Of a stretch of 64,000 nt of DNA, positions 7,290 to 16,060 are shown in pieces. The DNA is taken from positions 3,472,001 to 3,536,000 of the forward strand of contig NZ_CP157000.1 in assembly GCF_039905635.1 (NCBI RefSeq). Direction: 5' to 3'. How positions within the stretch are numbered: the first letter of the stretch is position 1; each line of letters starts with the position of its first letter. Below the pieces are notes generated by a model, which had not been told where the DNA came from, ran no database searches, and worked only from the letters and a program-made list of their open reading frames with translations. The translations under genes and the position numbers were made by a program. This stretch comes from Microbacterium sp. ProA8 (GTDB taxonomy: Bacteria; Actinomycetota; Actinomycetes; Actinomycetales; Microbacteriaceae).

Positions 7290-8243
7290 GTGGCCGCGGT
7301 GGCCGCCCTCGCGACGATCTCGCTGTTCATCGGCGTCGCCGAACTCGACGGATTCATCCTCTTCGCCAGCCGCATCCCGCGCACCGTCGCTCTCGTGCTC
7401 GCCGGCGCCGCCTTCGCCATCACCGGCCTCATCATGCAGCTGCTGGTGCGCAACCGGTTCGTCGAGCCCGGTACGACGGGGGCCACGGATGCCGCGAGCC
7501 TGGCGCTGCTGGCCGTGTTGATGTCGGTTCCCGGCCTGCCGATCTGGGGCAAGGCGATCTTCGCCACGGTCGGCGCCCTCGTGGGCGTGTTCGGCTTCCT
7601 GGCTCTGGCTCGCCGCATCCCGTCCCGCTCGAGCGTGCTCGTGCCCATCGTGGGCATCCTCTACGGCGGCGTGATCGGGGCCGTCACCACGTTCGTCGCC
7701 TATCGGTCGAACATGCTGCAGGAGCTGCTCAGCTGGGGCGTCGGCGACTTCTCGAGCATTCTGCGGGGCCGGTACGAGATCCTCTACCTCGCGGCGGCCG
7801 CGGCGCTGATGGCCTGGATCGCAGCGGACCGCTTCACCGTGGCGGGCCTCGGCGACGACGCCGCGCGCGGTCTCGGCCTCGACACCCGTGCGGTGATGGG
7901 CGTCGGGGTCACGATCATCGCGCTGGTCACCGGCATCCTGATGGTCGTCACCGGCGCCCTTCCGTTCCTCGGGCTGATCGCGCCGAACATCGTCAGCCGC
8001 CTGATCGGCGACAACATGCGGCGCGCGGTCCCGCTGGTCGCGCTGCTGGGCGCCGCGATCGTCCTGCTCTGCGACATCGTCGGGCGCGTCGTGCGCTTTC
8101 CGTTCGAGATCCCGATCTCGCTCGTGATGGGAGTGCTGGGCGGCGTCGTCTTCCTGTGGCTGCTGCTGGGGACGGCGAAGCCGGTGGATGCTGCGGCGCA
8201 ACGCCGTCCGCAGACCCCGGCCCGACAGGAGGCGCCGCGATGA
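7290..8243 (+). CDS. FecCD-type siderophore ABC permease (first subunit)
   Basis: A polytopic membrane protein of about 317 residues with the FecCD pattern of roughly nine to ten helices, including RIPRTVALVLAGAAFAITGL, the characteristic R-hP-R-ThAAhhhGAAhalsG equivalent, and GALPFLGLIAPNIVSRLIGD near the C-terminus, the loop that contacts the ATPase. It forms half of the ferric-siderophore channel. No clear ATG exists: GTG 7290 is given, but the frame stays open upstream and a CTG at 7251 behind GGAG would add 13 residues and complete the first helix. Its last 4 nt overlap the next gene (ATGA). Confidence 0.85.
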   Translation: MAAVAALATISLFIGVAELDGFILFASRIPRTVALVLAGAAFAITGLIMQLLVRNRFVEPGTTGATDAASLALLAVLMSVPGLPIWGKAIFATVGALVGVFGFLALARRIPSRSSVLVPIVGILYGGVIGAVTTFVAYRSNMLQELLSWGVGDFSSILRGRYEILYLAAAAALMAWIAADRFTVAGLGDDAARGLGLDTRAVMGVGVTIIALVTGILMVVTGALPFLGLIAPNIVSRLIGDNMRRAVPLVALLGAAIVLLCDIVGRVVRFPFEIPISLVMGVLGGVVFLWLLLGTAKPVDAAAQRRPQTPARQEAPR

Positions 8244-9232
8244 CCGCGACGTTCCTCGACGGCGCCCGCCGCGCGACCCGGAGCCTGCGGCATCCGACCG
8301 GCGCCCTCTGGGCGCTCACGGCACTCGCGGTCGCGATCGTGCTCGTGTTCCTCCTCACCGACCTGCCGGGCAAGTGGGAGTACGCACTGGGCCTTCGCAC
8401 CCGCACCATCGCGGGCATGGTCATCGCCGCGGCGGCGGTGGGGGCATCCACCGTCCTCTTCCAGACGATCACCGCCAACCGGATCCTGACGCCCGGCATC
8501 ATGGGCTTCGACGCCGTGTTCCTCGCGGTCCAGACCCTCGTCGCGTTCGCGATCGGGCCGGCGCTCCTGATGTCGGCGCCGCCCCTCGCGTCCTGGCTGG
8601 TCGAGCTCGTGCTGATGGCAGGGTCGATCGTGCTGTTGTACTGGTGGCTGTTCCTGCGACGCCGCCTCGACCTTCACGTGATCGTGCTCGCCGGGCTCGT
8701 GCTGGGCGTGCTGTTCCGCTCGGTCACCGGGTTCCTGCAGCGCCTGCTCGACCCCGACACGTTCGCGATCCTGCAGGATCTGACGTTCGCGAGCTTCACG
8801 TCGGTGGATCGGGAGCTGCTGCTGCCCACCGGCGTCCTCGTGGTCGTGGCGCTCGCCTCTCTCTGGCCGGTCCGCCGCGAGCTCGACGTGCTGTCACTCG
8901 GCGAGAGCACCGCCATCTCGCTCGGCGTCCCGCACCGCCGCGTGGTGATGCACGTGATCGTGGCGATCGCGGCGATGGTGGCGGCATCCACCGCGCTGGT
9001 CGGCCCGGTGACCTTCTTCGGTCTGATCGTCGCGAACCTCGCGTACGGCGCGGTCGGTCACCGTCACCTGCGCAGCGTCCCCGCGGCCATCGCCATCGGC
9101 GTGATCGCACTGGTCGGCGGGCAGCTGATCCTCTCCCGCCTGCTCGGCTTCGGCACCGAGCTTCCGGTCGTGATCGAGTTCGTCGGCGGCCTGTTCTTCA
9201 TCGTCCTCGTTCTCACCGGAAGGGCCCGCTGA
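8240..9232 (+). CDS. FecCD-type siderophore ABC permease (second subunit)
   Basis: A 330-residue polytopic protein, the partner of the preceding permease. RTRTIAGMVIAAAAVGASTV corresponds to the family entry motif and VGPVTFFGLIVANLAYGAVG to the cytoplasmic coupling loop; HPTGALWALTALAVAIVLV is the first helix. ATG 8240 overlaps the upstream stop by 4 nt and has CAGGAGG in front, so the start is firm. Separate genes for the two permeases, rather than a fused one, match Bacillus YclN/YclO-like catecholate or petrobactin systems. Translational coupling with neighbours implies stoichiometric production. Confidence 0.88.
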   Translation: MTATFLDGARRATRSLRHPTGALWALTALAVAIVLVFLLTDLPGKWEYALGLRTRTIAGMVIAAAAVGASTVLFQTITANRILTPGIMGFDAVFLAVQTLVAFAIGPALLMSAPPLASWLVELVLMAGSIVLLYWWLFLRRRLDLHVIVLAGLVLGVLFRSVTGFLQRLLDPDTFAILQDLTFASFTSVDRELLLPTGVLVVVALASLWPVRRELDVLSLGESTAISLGVPHRRVVMHVIVAIAAMVAASTALVGPVTFFGLIVANLAYGAVGHRHLRSVPAAIAIGVIALVGGQLILSRLLGFGTELPVVIEFVGGLFFIVLVLTGRAR

Positions 9233-9984
9233 TGATCCGCACCGACTCGGTGGTCAAACGCCACGGCGCGCTGGTCGCCGTCGACGACGTGTCGATCGAC
9301 ATCCGACCCGGCGTCACCGCCATCATCGGCCCGAACGGCGCCGGCAAGTCGACGCTGCTCGCCGCCGTCGGCCGCCTCGTCGGCACCGACGGCGGCGTCA
9401 TCACCGTGGACGGCCTGGACGTGACCGCCACCAAGTCCCGCGAGCTCGCGCGGCGCCTGGCGATCCTGCGGCAGGACAACCACCTCGCGATCCGCCTCAG
9501 CGTCGAAGACCTCGTCGCGTACGGGCGCTTTCCGCACGGCGGCTCGGGACGCACCGCCGACGACCGCGCCCACGTCGACCAGGCGATCGAATTGCTCGAC
9601 CTCGACGAGGTGCGCGGGCGCTTCCTCGACGAGCTGTCGGGCGGGCAGCGCCAGCGCGCGTTCGTCGCCATGGCGCTCGCACAGGACACCGACCACCTGC
9701 TCCTCGACGAGCCGCTCAACAACCTCGACCCGCGCCACGGTGTGGCGCTCATGAAGCTCGTGCGCCGCCTCGCCGACGAGCGCGGGATGACGGTGGTCGT
9801 CGTGCTGCACGACATCAACGTCGCCGCGCAGTACTCCGACGACATCGTCGCGATGCGGGCCGGCCGTGTCGTGCACCACGGAACCGTGGCCGAGGTCGTC
9901 ACCGAGGACCGCCTCGCCGCGCTGTACGACACTCCGGCACGCGTCGTCGAGATCGCCGGCCGCCCCATCGTGCTCTGGGAATGA
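9232..9984 (+). CDS. Siderophore ABC transporter ATP-binding protein (FecE-like)
   Basis: A 250-residue ABC ATPase with all motifs intact: Walker A GPNGAGKST near residue 35, Q-loop LRQDNHLAI, signature ELSGGQRQRAF, Walker B DHLLLDEPLNN and the H-loop VVLHDINVAAQYSDD. It powers the two FecCD permeases at the inner face of the membrane. Its ATG shares one base with the upstream TGA, so it is translationally coupled. The length and the DINxAxxYxDxI pattern are typical of iron-siderophore ATPases, as opposed to those for sugars or peptides. Confidence 0.9.
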   Translation: MIRTDSVVKRHGALVAVDDVSIDIRPGVTAIIGPNGAGKSTLLAAVGRLVGTDGGVITVDGLDVTATKSRELARRLAILRQDNHLAIRLSVEDLVAYGRFPHGGSGRTADDRAHVDQAIELLDLDEVRGRFLDELSGGQRQRAFVAMALAQDTDHLLLDEPLNNLDPRHGVALMKLVRRLADERGMTVVVVLHDINVAAQYSDDIVAMRAGRVVHHGTVAEVVTEDRLAALYDTPARVVEIAGRPIVLWE

Positions 9985-10024
9985 CCCGAGCGCCCCTCCC
10001 CGACTCCATCGAAAGAGAGAACCC

Positions 10025-10807
10025 ATGACCTCCGCCTTCTCACTCGAGCCCACCGGCCTCGAGCTGCGCTTCCGCCGCGTGACCCTCGCCGCGCGGGAGT
10101 GGCTCACCCCCTCGTACGTGCGCGTGCGCCTGCAGGGCGATGAGCTCGCCGGATTCGCCTCGCTCGGCGCCGACGACCACCTCCGCATCTTCTTCCCCGA
10201 CGGCGACCCGCAGTCCGTCGAAGAGCTGCGCGCGGCTCCGAGTCGCGAGTACACGCCGCTGGCGTGGGGCGAGGGCTGGCTCGAACTCGAGTTCGCGATC
10301 CACGGCGATCCGACGGCGGGCACGGCGGGCGTCGCGGCGGCGTGGGCGGCGACCGCGCCGCTCGGCGCGCTCGCGGGCGTGGGCGGGCCGCGGGGGTCGA
10401 AGGTGCTCACGGGCCGCCCCGACGCCTGGTTCCTCGCCGGCGACGAGACAGCCGTGCCGGCGATGCGCCGCTTCTCCCGTGCGATGGATGCCGACGCGGT
10501 CGGACGCATCCTGGTGGAGGTGACGGATGCCGCCCACGAGCTCGCCATCGACGCTCCGGCGGGCGTCGTGGTCGAGCAGGTGCACCGCGACGGCGCTCCG
10601 GCCGGTGCGGCGCTCGCGGCGCGACTGGATGCCCTCCACTCCGACGACCGGCCGGCCGGCTCGGTGTTCGGGTTCGTCGCGGCCGAGCAGTCGATCGTGA
10701 AGCCCGGTCGCGCGCTGCTGCTGGACCGGTGGGGCCTCAGCGCCGAGCACGTGATCGTGAAGGGCTACTGGAAGCGCGGCGAGACCGAGTACCACGCCCC
10801 GCACTGA
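10025..10807 (+). CDS. Siderophore-interacting protein (FAD-binding ferric-siderophore reductase, SIP family)
   Basis: A 260-residue ferredoxin-reductase-like enzyme. PSREYTPLAW is the FAD-binding R-x-Y-T motif, GPRGSKVL and FLAGDETAVPAMRRF belong to the NAD(P)H-binding lobe, and the end VKGYWKRGETEYHAPH is the SIP-family C-terminal signature. After uptake these proteins reduce the ferric siderophore in the cytoplasm and release Fe(II). ATG 10025 has AAAGAGAG just upstream. It follows the ATPase by 40 nt and is the last gene of the DtxR-controlled operon. It converges with the S9 peptidase with only 10 nt between stops and no visible terminator. Confidence 0.9.
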   Translation: MTSAFSLEPTGLELRFRRVTLAAREWLTPSYVRVRLQGDELAGFASLGADDHLRIFFPDGDPQSVEELRAAPSREYTPLAWGEGWLELEFAIHGDPTAGTAGVAAAWAATAPLGALAGVGGPRGSKVLTGRPDAWFLAGDETAVPAMRRFSRAMDADAVGRILVEVTDAAHELAIDAPAGVVVEQVHRDGAPAGAALAARLDALHSDDRPAGSVFGFVAAEQSIVKPGRALLLDRWGLSAEHVIVKGYWKRGETEYHAPH

Positions 10808-10817
10808 CCGGGACGCG

Positions 10818-12977
10818 TCAGCCGAGGAGCTCGGGCCGCGCGAACTCCTCGCCGTGCACGTGTTCGGCCAGGAACGCGAACACCGTCTCGTACCAGACGA
10901 CGGCGTGCTGGGGCTTGAGCACCCAGTGGTTCTCGTCGGGGAAGTACAGGAAGCGGTGCGGCATGCGGCCCTCGTCGTCGGCATGGTGCTCGGCCAGCTC
11001 CGACCACAGGCGCAGCCCCTCCCCGATCGGCACGCGATAGTCCTTGTCGCCGTGCACGACGAGGAGCGGGGTGCGGATGTCGCGCACGAACTGGTGCGGT
11101 GAGTTCTCGATCATCGCCTCGGGCGTGAAGATCCGCTGCCAGTACTCGGAGCTGTCGGTGGTGCCGGCGAACTGGTCGAGCGCCCACAGGCTCGCGTGCG
11201 TCACGATCGCACGGAAGCGGTCGGTGTGTCCCGCGACCCAGTTGGCCATGTAGCCGCCGAACGAGCCGCCCATCGCCGCCGTGCGGGTCTGATCGATGTC
11301 GTCGCGGGCCTCGACGGCGTCGGTGATCGCGAGCAGGTCCGTGTAGGGCTTGTCGCCCCAGCTGTTCCAGCCGCGGGCGATGAAGTCCAGGCCGTAACCG
11401 GTGGAGAGCCCCGGATCCGGCAGCAGGACGGCGTAACGGCGGGCGACGGCCAGCAGCGGCGCCCAGCGCCAGCTCCAGGCGTTCCAGCTGTTGAGCGGCC
11501 CGCCGTGGATCCACAGCAGCAGCGGCGCCGGAGCGTCGGCCGACGCGCCGTCGGGCAGGAGCAGCCAGCCGCGCACGCGGGCGCCGTCCTCGGCGGTCGT
11601 CTCGACCTCGGTGATCGAGCCGGGTGCGGCGGGGCTCGCCGCGGGCGTCGCGAGCGGGGTGGCGGTGCCGTCCATCAAGATGCGGACGGGGTGCGGCGGC
11701 ACGACCCACGACGAGCGCAGTGCGACGAGGTCACCCGTGGTGCGGTCGACCGCGACCCCGGAGTACGCGAAATCGTCGTCGGTCAGCCGCTCGGCTGCGC
11801 CGCCGTCCAGCGGGAGGCGGAACACCGGCCCGCGGCCGTTCTCGTCGGCGGTGGCGATGAGCGCGGCGTCGTCGGCGGCGAACGCCAGCGACGATGCCCA
11901 GCGATCCCAGTCGGCGACGATGCGCCGGGCGCCGCTGCCGTCGAGGTCGGCCACCCACACCTCGTAGTCGGTGGGCGCCGTGGGAGTGCTCTTGACCGTG
12001 CGCAGGTACGCGAGGCGCGTGCCGTCGTGGCTCACGGCGGGCATCTCGTAGTCCACGTCGACCTCGTCGAAGAGGGTCGCGCGCTCGCCGGTGGCGGTGT
12101 CGATCGCCACGATGACACGGCGGCCCGCGCGCTGCTCGCGCTGCTCGACGGATGCGATCAGGGTGGCGCCGTCCGGGGTGAGCGCCGCCTCGGCGTGGTC
12201 GGCGGAGCGCCCCGGCTTCGGCGTGAGGTCGCGGGGACGCGGCAGCGTGGTCGGGTACGGCTTGTCTTCGGTGGCGGATGCCGGCGCGTCGGCGTCCGCG
12301 CCGGGTGCGGCATCCTGCGCAGCCTCTTCCTGCGCAGCCGCGACGTCGGCCGCCGCTTCGTCGACCAGGGCGGCGATGGTGTCCTCGAGCGCGTCGACGT
12401 CGATCGACAGCAGGTGCGGCTCGGCGGGTCCGAGGTCGTGGTCCCAGAAGCGCACCGGGTAGGTGTCGTGCAGGATGGCCGACACCTTCTTCTCCTTGCG
12501 CTTCGCGCGCAGCGCCGCCTCGCTCTCGAGCGTGTCGCCGCCGGGAAGGAGGGAGGCCGAGATCACCACGCGGTCCGACGCCTCGGCGGTCGCCGTGATC
12601 GCTTCGACTCCGCCCGCCAGCCGCGTCACCGGGCGGGCTTCACCGCCGGCGGCAGGAAGCAGCCAGAGCTGGCCGGATTCGTCGTCGGCCTCGCCCTCGG
12701 AGTCGGGACGGGCGGAGACGAACAGGATGTCGCCGCTCGCGGTGAACGCGGCGCCTGCCTCGCCCTTGGCCGACCGCGTCAGCCGGCGCGGCGTGCCCCC
12801 GCCGTGCGCAGGCACCGCCCACAGCGCCCGCTCGTAGCCGGTGCCGTCCTTCTTGAGCGCCGCCACCGTGAGCACGGCGGTGCGCCCGTCGGGTGAGAGG
12901 GCGAGCGCCTCCACGCGGGGAAGCGCGATGTAGTCGGCCAGCGAATCGAACGGAGTGGAGTCGGTGGGGGTCGCCAT
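10818..12977 (-). CDS. Prolyl oligopeptidase family serine peptidase (S9C, acylaminoacyl-peptidase-like)
   Basis: A 719-residue cytoplasmic peptidase with an N-terminal beta-propeller (about residues 1-430, with repeated D/G-rich blades such as SPDGRTAVLTV) and a C-terminal alpha/beta hydrolase domain. The catalytic triad is visible: Ser572 in GGSFGGYM, Asp646 in HGDKDYRVP and His684 in DENHWVLKP. It has no signal peptide. S9C enzymes cleave short peptides or blocked N-terminal residues. A TAGCGT -10 box 6 nt before ATG 12977 suggests a leaderless transcript. An acidic, Ala-rich stretch near residue 220 interrupts the propeller and looks like a lineage-specific insertion. Confidence 0.9.
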   Translation of the reverse strand: MATPTDSTPFDSLADYIALPRVEALALSPDGRTAVLTVAALKKDGTGYERALWAVPAHGGGTPRRLTRSAKGEAGAAFTASGDILFVSARPDSEGEADDESGQLWLLPAAGGEARPVTRLAGGVEAITATAEASDRVVISASLLPGGDTLESEAALRAKRKEKKVSAILHDTYPVRFWDHDLGPAEPHLLSIDVDALEDTIAALVDEAAADVAAAQEEAAQDAAPGADADAPASATEDKPYPTTLPRPRDLTPKPGRSADHAEAALTPDGATLIASVEQREQRAGRRVIVAIDTATGERATLFDEVDVDYEMPAVSHDGTRLAYLRTVKSTPTAPTDYEVWVADLDGSGARRIVADWDRWASSLAFAADDAALIATADENGRGPVFRLPLDGGAAERLTDDDFAYSGVAVDRTTGDLVALRSSWVVPPHPVRILMDGTATPLATPAASPAAPGSITEVETTAEDGARVRGWLLLPDGASADAPAPLLLWIHGGPLNSWNAWSWRWAPLLAVARRYAVLLPDPGLSTGYGLDFIARGWNSWGDKPYTDLLAITDAVEARDDIDQTRTAAMGGSFGGYMANWVAGHTDRFRAIVTHASLWALDQFAGTTDSSEYWQRIFTPEAMIENSPHQFVRDIRTPLLVVHGDKDYRVPIGEGLRLWSELAEHHADDEGRMPHRFLYFPDENHWVLKPQHAVVWYETVFAFLAEHVHGEEFARPELLG

Positions 12978-13083
12978 GGATCCACGCTAACCGACACCAT
13001 CAGAGGAACGAGCGCCGCTCTTCCGCCTGTGGATGAGCGCGGCGAGTGTGCGCATGATGGTGTCCGGGTCGAAGGGAGTGGGC

Positions 13084-13827
13084 ATGAAGGTCGTTGTCGC
13101 CGGAGGTACGGGTGTCGTCGGGAGCCGGGTCGTGGAGGCGCTGCGCGCAGACGGGCACGATGCGGTACCGCTGAGCCGACGCACCGGGGTCGACCTCACC
13201 GCCGGCGGCGGGCTCGACGCGGCACTGCGCGGGGCCGACGCGGTGGTGGACGCCGCCAACATCACCACGCTGTCGGCGGAAGCGGCGATCCGGTTCTTCG
13301 AGACGGCGACGGGCAACCTCGTGGCGGCATCCGCGCGTGCGGGAGTGCCCCACCTGGTGCTGCTGTCGATCGTCGGCATCGACCGGATGCCGTACGACTA
13401 CTACGCCGGCAAGCTCGCGCAGGAGCGTGTGGTCGAGGCCGCGGACGTTCCATGGACGATCCTGCGGGCGACGCAGTTCCATGAGTTCGCCGGTCAGCTG
13501 TTCGACCGGGCGAAGCTGGGTCCCCTGCACGTCGCCCCGCGAGCCCGCGTGCAGCCGATCGCCGCGCGCGATGTCGGCGCGCGCCTCGCGACGCTCGCCG
13601 CCGGGGCACCGCAGGGCCGGGTGGCCGATCTGGCCGGGCCGCGCGAGGAGGCGCTCGACGAGATGGTGAAGGCGTACGCGCGTCGCACCGGCCGCCGCGG
13701 GTGGATTCCCTCCGCGAGCCTTCCGGGTGCGCAGATGAAGGCGATGCGCGCGGGCCTCGCCCTGCCGGGAAGCGACGCGGTACTTGCGACGCAGACGTTC
13801 GCCGACTGGCTGCGCGAGCTCGGCTGA
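13084..13827 (+). CDS. NAD(P)-binding SDR-like reductase (NmrA/atypical SDR)
   Basis: A 247-residue atypical short-chain dehydrogenase. MKVVVAGGTGVVGSRVVEAL is the Rossmann GxxGxxG nucleotide-binding start, LLSIVGIDRMPYDYYAGKLAQE holds the Tyr-x-x-x-Lys-like pair (YYAGK), and WTILRATQFHEFAGQ is typical of the NAD(P)H-binding NmrA group. AAGGGAG precedes ATG 13084. A clear paralogue follows at 14055 with the same YYAGKLAQER and WTILR.TQFHE segments, so the two arose by duplication. They may reduce a small carbonyl substrate or act as redox sensors; no substrate can be named. Confidence 0.8.
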   Translation: MKVVVAGGTGVVGSRVVEALRADGHDAVPLSRRTGVDLTAGGGLDAALRGADAVVDAANITTLSAEAAIRFFETATGNLVAASARAGVPHLVLLSIVGIDRMPYDYYAGKLAQERVVEAADVPWTILRATQFHEFAGQLFDRAKLGPLHVAPRARVQPIAARDVGARLATLAAGAPQGRVADLAGPREEALDEMVKAYARRTGRRGWIPSASLPGAQMKAMRAGLALPGSDAVLATQTFADWLRELG

Positions 13828-13899
13828 GGCAGGCGTATCCAGGTCGGGGGCGGCGCCCTCTGCCCCTTCGAGGCCGTGCGCTCGCCGTACCGACCCCGT

Positions 13900-13945
13900 G
13901 AGCGGCTCGTGCCCGTACTCTCCCCCGAGCGGGCACGAGCCGCTC
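13900..13945 (+). terminator. Strong hairpin between the two SDR paralogues
   Basis: GAGCGGCTCGTGCCCG at 13900-13915 pairs perfectly with 13930-13945 around a 14-nt loop. The 16-bp GC-rich stem follows the first paralogue by 72 nt; no T tract follows, as is common for actinobacterial terminators. Confidence 0.7.
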
Positions 13946-14054
13946 GTATCTTCAAGCCCTGATCGGCCTTCTCCCGGGCGGATACGCTGGGCGTGGCACG
14001 ACCCCCGAGCCAGGTTGAGACTCTGCAGCACGTCGACACGCGCAGGAGGATCCC

Positions 14055-14801
14055 GTGAGACTCGCCATCGCCGGCGGCACAGGCATGACGGGCGAGCATG
14101 TCGCCGCGGTCGGGCGCGAGCGCGGGCACGGGGTCACTGTGCTGTCACGGCGGACCGGCGTGGAGCTCTTGAGCGGCGCCGGCCTGGCGGGCGCGCTCGA
14201 CGGGGTCGACGCGGTGATCGACGTCACGAACGTCGTGACGGCGAAGCCCGACGTCTCCGTGATGTTCTTCGCCGGGGCCACCAAGAACCTCCTGGCGGCG
14301 GAGCGCGCAGCGGGCGTGCCGCACCATCTCGCGCTGACGATCGTGGGGGCGGAGGCCGCCCCCGACGGCTACTACGCGGGCAAGCTCGCGCAGGAGCGGC
14401 TGGTGGCCGGCGGCGACATCCCCTGGACGATCCTGCGGACGACGCAGTTCCACGAGTACGCGGCGATGACGTTCCACCGCGTCCACGCGGGCGCGCACGT
14501 CGCACCGTCGGGACGCGTGCAGCCGGTCGCGGTGCGGGAGGTGGCCGCGCACCTCGTCGACCTCGCCGAGGGTGACCCTGCCGGCAGGGCGACCGACCTC
14601 GGCGGTCCGCGGGAGGAGAGTCTCGCCGACATGGTGCGCCGGTACGCCCACGCGATCGGCTACCGCGGGCCGCTGCCGATCGTGAACACGCCCGGCGCGC
14701 TCGGCCGCGCCTTCCGCTCCGGCGCCCTGTTGCCGCGCGCCGGCGCGCTGCGGGGCACGCAGACCTTCACGGAGTGGCTCGACGCCCTTCCCGACGCGTG
14801 A
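14055..14801 (+). CDS. NAD(P)-binding SDR-like reductase, paralogue of 13084 gene
   Basis: A 248-residue protein with the Rossmann start MRLAIAGGTGMTGEHVAAVG, then LTIVGAEAAPDGYYAGKLAQ and WTILRTTQFHEYAAMTF, the same order and spacing as the upstream paralogue. GTG 14055 has AGGAGG 5 nt upstream, so the start is firm. The intervening hairpin indicates separate transcripts, so the pair may respond to different signals despite their similarity. As for its sibling, the family (NAD(P)H-binding atypical SDR) is clear, the substrate is not. It converges with the aldo/keto reductase at 14826 with a 24-nt gap. Confidence 0.8.
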   Translation: MRLAIAGGTGMTGEHVAAVGRERGHGVTVLSRRTGVELLSGAGLAGALDGVDAVIDVTNVVTAKPDVSVMFFAGATKNLLAAERAAGVPHHLALTIVGAEAAPDGYYAGKLAQERLVAGGDIPWTILRTTQFHEYAAMTFHRVHAGAHVAPSGRVQPVAVREVAAHLVDLAEGDPAGRATDLGGPREESLADMVRRYAHAIGYRGPLPIVNTPGALGRAFRSGALLPRAGALRGTQTFTEWLDALPDA

Positions 14802-14825
14802 GCCGCACGGGAATCGCGCGCGCGG

Positions 14826-15659
14826 TCACATCTCTTCGTGGGTGAGGGGATCGCCGTCCCACAGCCGCCCGCGCTCGAGCGCGGACACCGCGGCCACCTC
14901 GTCGTCGGTGAGCGTGAAGCCGAACACGTCGGCGTTCTCACGCTGACGATCGGGATCGGCCGACTTCGGGATCGGAGTGCTGCCGAGCTGCGTGTGCCAG
15001 CGCAGCACGACCTGCGTCGGCGTGACGTCGTGGATGTGGGCCAGCTCGTGGATGATCTGCTCGGTCAGCAGCTCGCTGCGGCGCGCGAGCGGGCTCCAGC
15101 TCTCGGTGCGGATGCCGTGCGTCCGGTGGAAGGCGCGCAGCGCCTCCTGCGGGAAGTAGGGGTGCAGCTCCACCTGGTTCACGGCGGGGACGACCCCGGT
15201 CTCCTCGATGAGCTCGGTGAGGTGGCCCTCGGTGAAGTTCGAGACGCCGATCGACCGGACGAGGCCCTGCTCGCGCGCCTCGATCATGCCGCGCCAGGTG
15301 TCGACGTACCGGCCGACGCTGGGGTTGGGCCAGTGGATCAGCTGGAGATCGATGCGGTCCAGGCCCATCACATCGAGCGATCCCTTGATGCTGTCGATGG
15401 CCTGCTGACGGCCGTGGTGCCGCCCAGGGATCTTGGAGGTGACGAGGAGCTTGTCGCGGTCGACTCCGCTGCGGCGGACGGCTTCCCCCACTTCGCGCTC
15501 GTTCTCGTAGTTGACGGCGGTGTCGATCAGCCGGTAGCCGTCCTCGATGGCGGCGACGATGGCATCGATGCCCTCCTCGCCGCGCAGGTTGTAGGTGCCG
15601 AGTCCGAGTTCCGGAAACCAGGCGCCGTCGTTGAGGATCACGGTGGGGATGGCGTTCAT
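14826..15659 (-). CDS. Aldo/keto reductase (2,5-diketo-D-gluconate reductase-like)
   Basis: A 277-residue AKR with the standard tetrad: Asp and Tyr in LIDTAVNYENEREVG, Lys in LLVTSKIPG and His in DLQLIHWPNPS. RSIGVSNFTEGHL and IPKSADPDRQRENADVF are the other two AKR signatures, the latter binding the NADPH phosphate through Lys and Arg. Such enzymes reduce aldehydes, ketones or keto-sugars in the cytoplasm. ATG 15659 is preceded by GGATGGAG, supporting this start over a longer frame. It is the second AKR of the window but belongs to a different subfamily from the one at 4442. Substrate unknown. Confidence 0.85.
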   Translation of the reverse strand: MNAIPTVILNDGAWFPELGLGTYNLRGEEGIDAIVAAIEDGYRLIDTAVNYENEREVGEAVRRSGVDRDKLLVTSKIPGRHHGRQQAIDSIKGSLDVMGLDRIDLQLIHWPNPSVGRYVDTWRGMIEAREQGLVRSIGVSNFTEGHLTELIEETGVVPAVNQVELHPYFPQEALRAFHRTHGIRTESWSPLARRSELLTEQIIHELAHIHDVTPTQVVLRWHTQLGSTPIPKSADPDRQRENADVFGFTLTDDEVAAVSALERGRLWDGDPLTHEEM

Positions 15660-15729
15660 GACTCCATCCTGGCCCTGTGTCGCACCCTGGCGCTGCGGCG
15701 GCGTGCCGGCGCGTGACCGGCGCGCGGAG

Positions 15730-15975
15730 TCACGGGCGGTCGTCCACGTCGAGGGTGCCCTCGGTGGCGGCGCGCTCGTCGGCCTCGGCACTGTCGAGCC
15801 GGTCGTCGTCCAGGTCGGGATCGAGTGGCCGGTCGTCGTCACCCTCGAGGATCGGGTCGAGGATGCCGTCGCCGTCGTCGCCGCCGTCGCCGCCGCCGTC
15901 GAGTGCGGTGTCGTCGTCGAGCACCGCGTCGTCGTCGTCGCCGATCGGGCCCAGGTACGGGGTGGGGTTGCTCAT
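15730..15975 (-). CDS. Small Asp-rich hypothetical protein (81 aa)
   Basis: ATG 15975 follows AAGGGAG by 6 nt, a clear ribosome-binding site. After MSNPTPYLGPIGDDDDAVL the protein is dominated by Asp and Gly, with runs such as DDDTALDGGGDGGDD and few hydrophobics, giving a strongly negative, probably disordered chain. It might bind divalent cations or simply be a soluble acidic filler protein; no family is recognised. Nothing else is seen in 15976-16060. Confidence 0.6.
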   Translation of the reverse strand: MSNPTPYLGPIGDDDDAVLDDDTALDGGGDGGDDGDGILDPILEGDDDRPLDPDLDDDRLDSAEADERAATEGTLDVDDRP

Positions 15976-16060
15976 GGTCTGCTCCCTTCGCTGCCCCGAA
16001 AGTACGGCGGTTCGACGTCGGGCGGAGGGGGCTTGCGGCGTGAAGCAGGAGGCGGTATCG

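Noticed and set aside
11196..12896. Plus-strand frame opposite the S9 peptidase
   Set aside because: Shadow frame; the minus-strand product has an intact catalytic triad.
15825..16043. Arg-run frame on the plus strand
   Set aside because: Reverse of the Asp/Gly-rich gene at 15730; poly-Arg products of this type are GC shadows.
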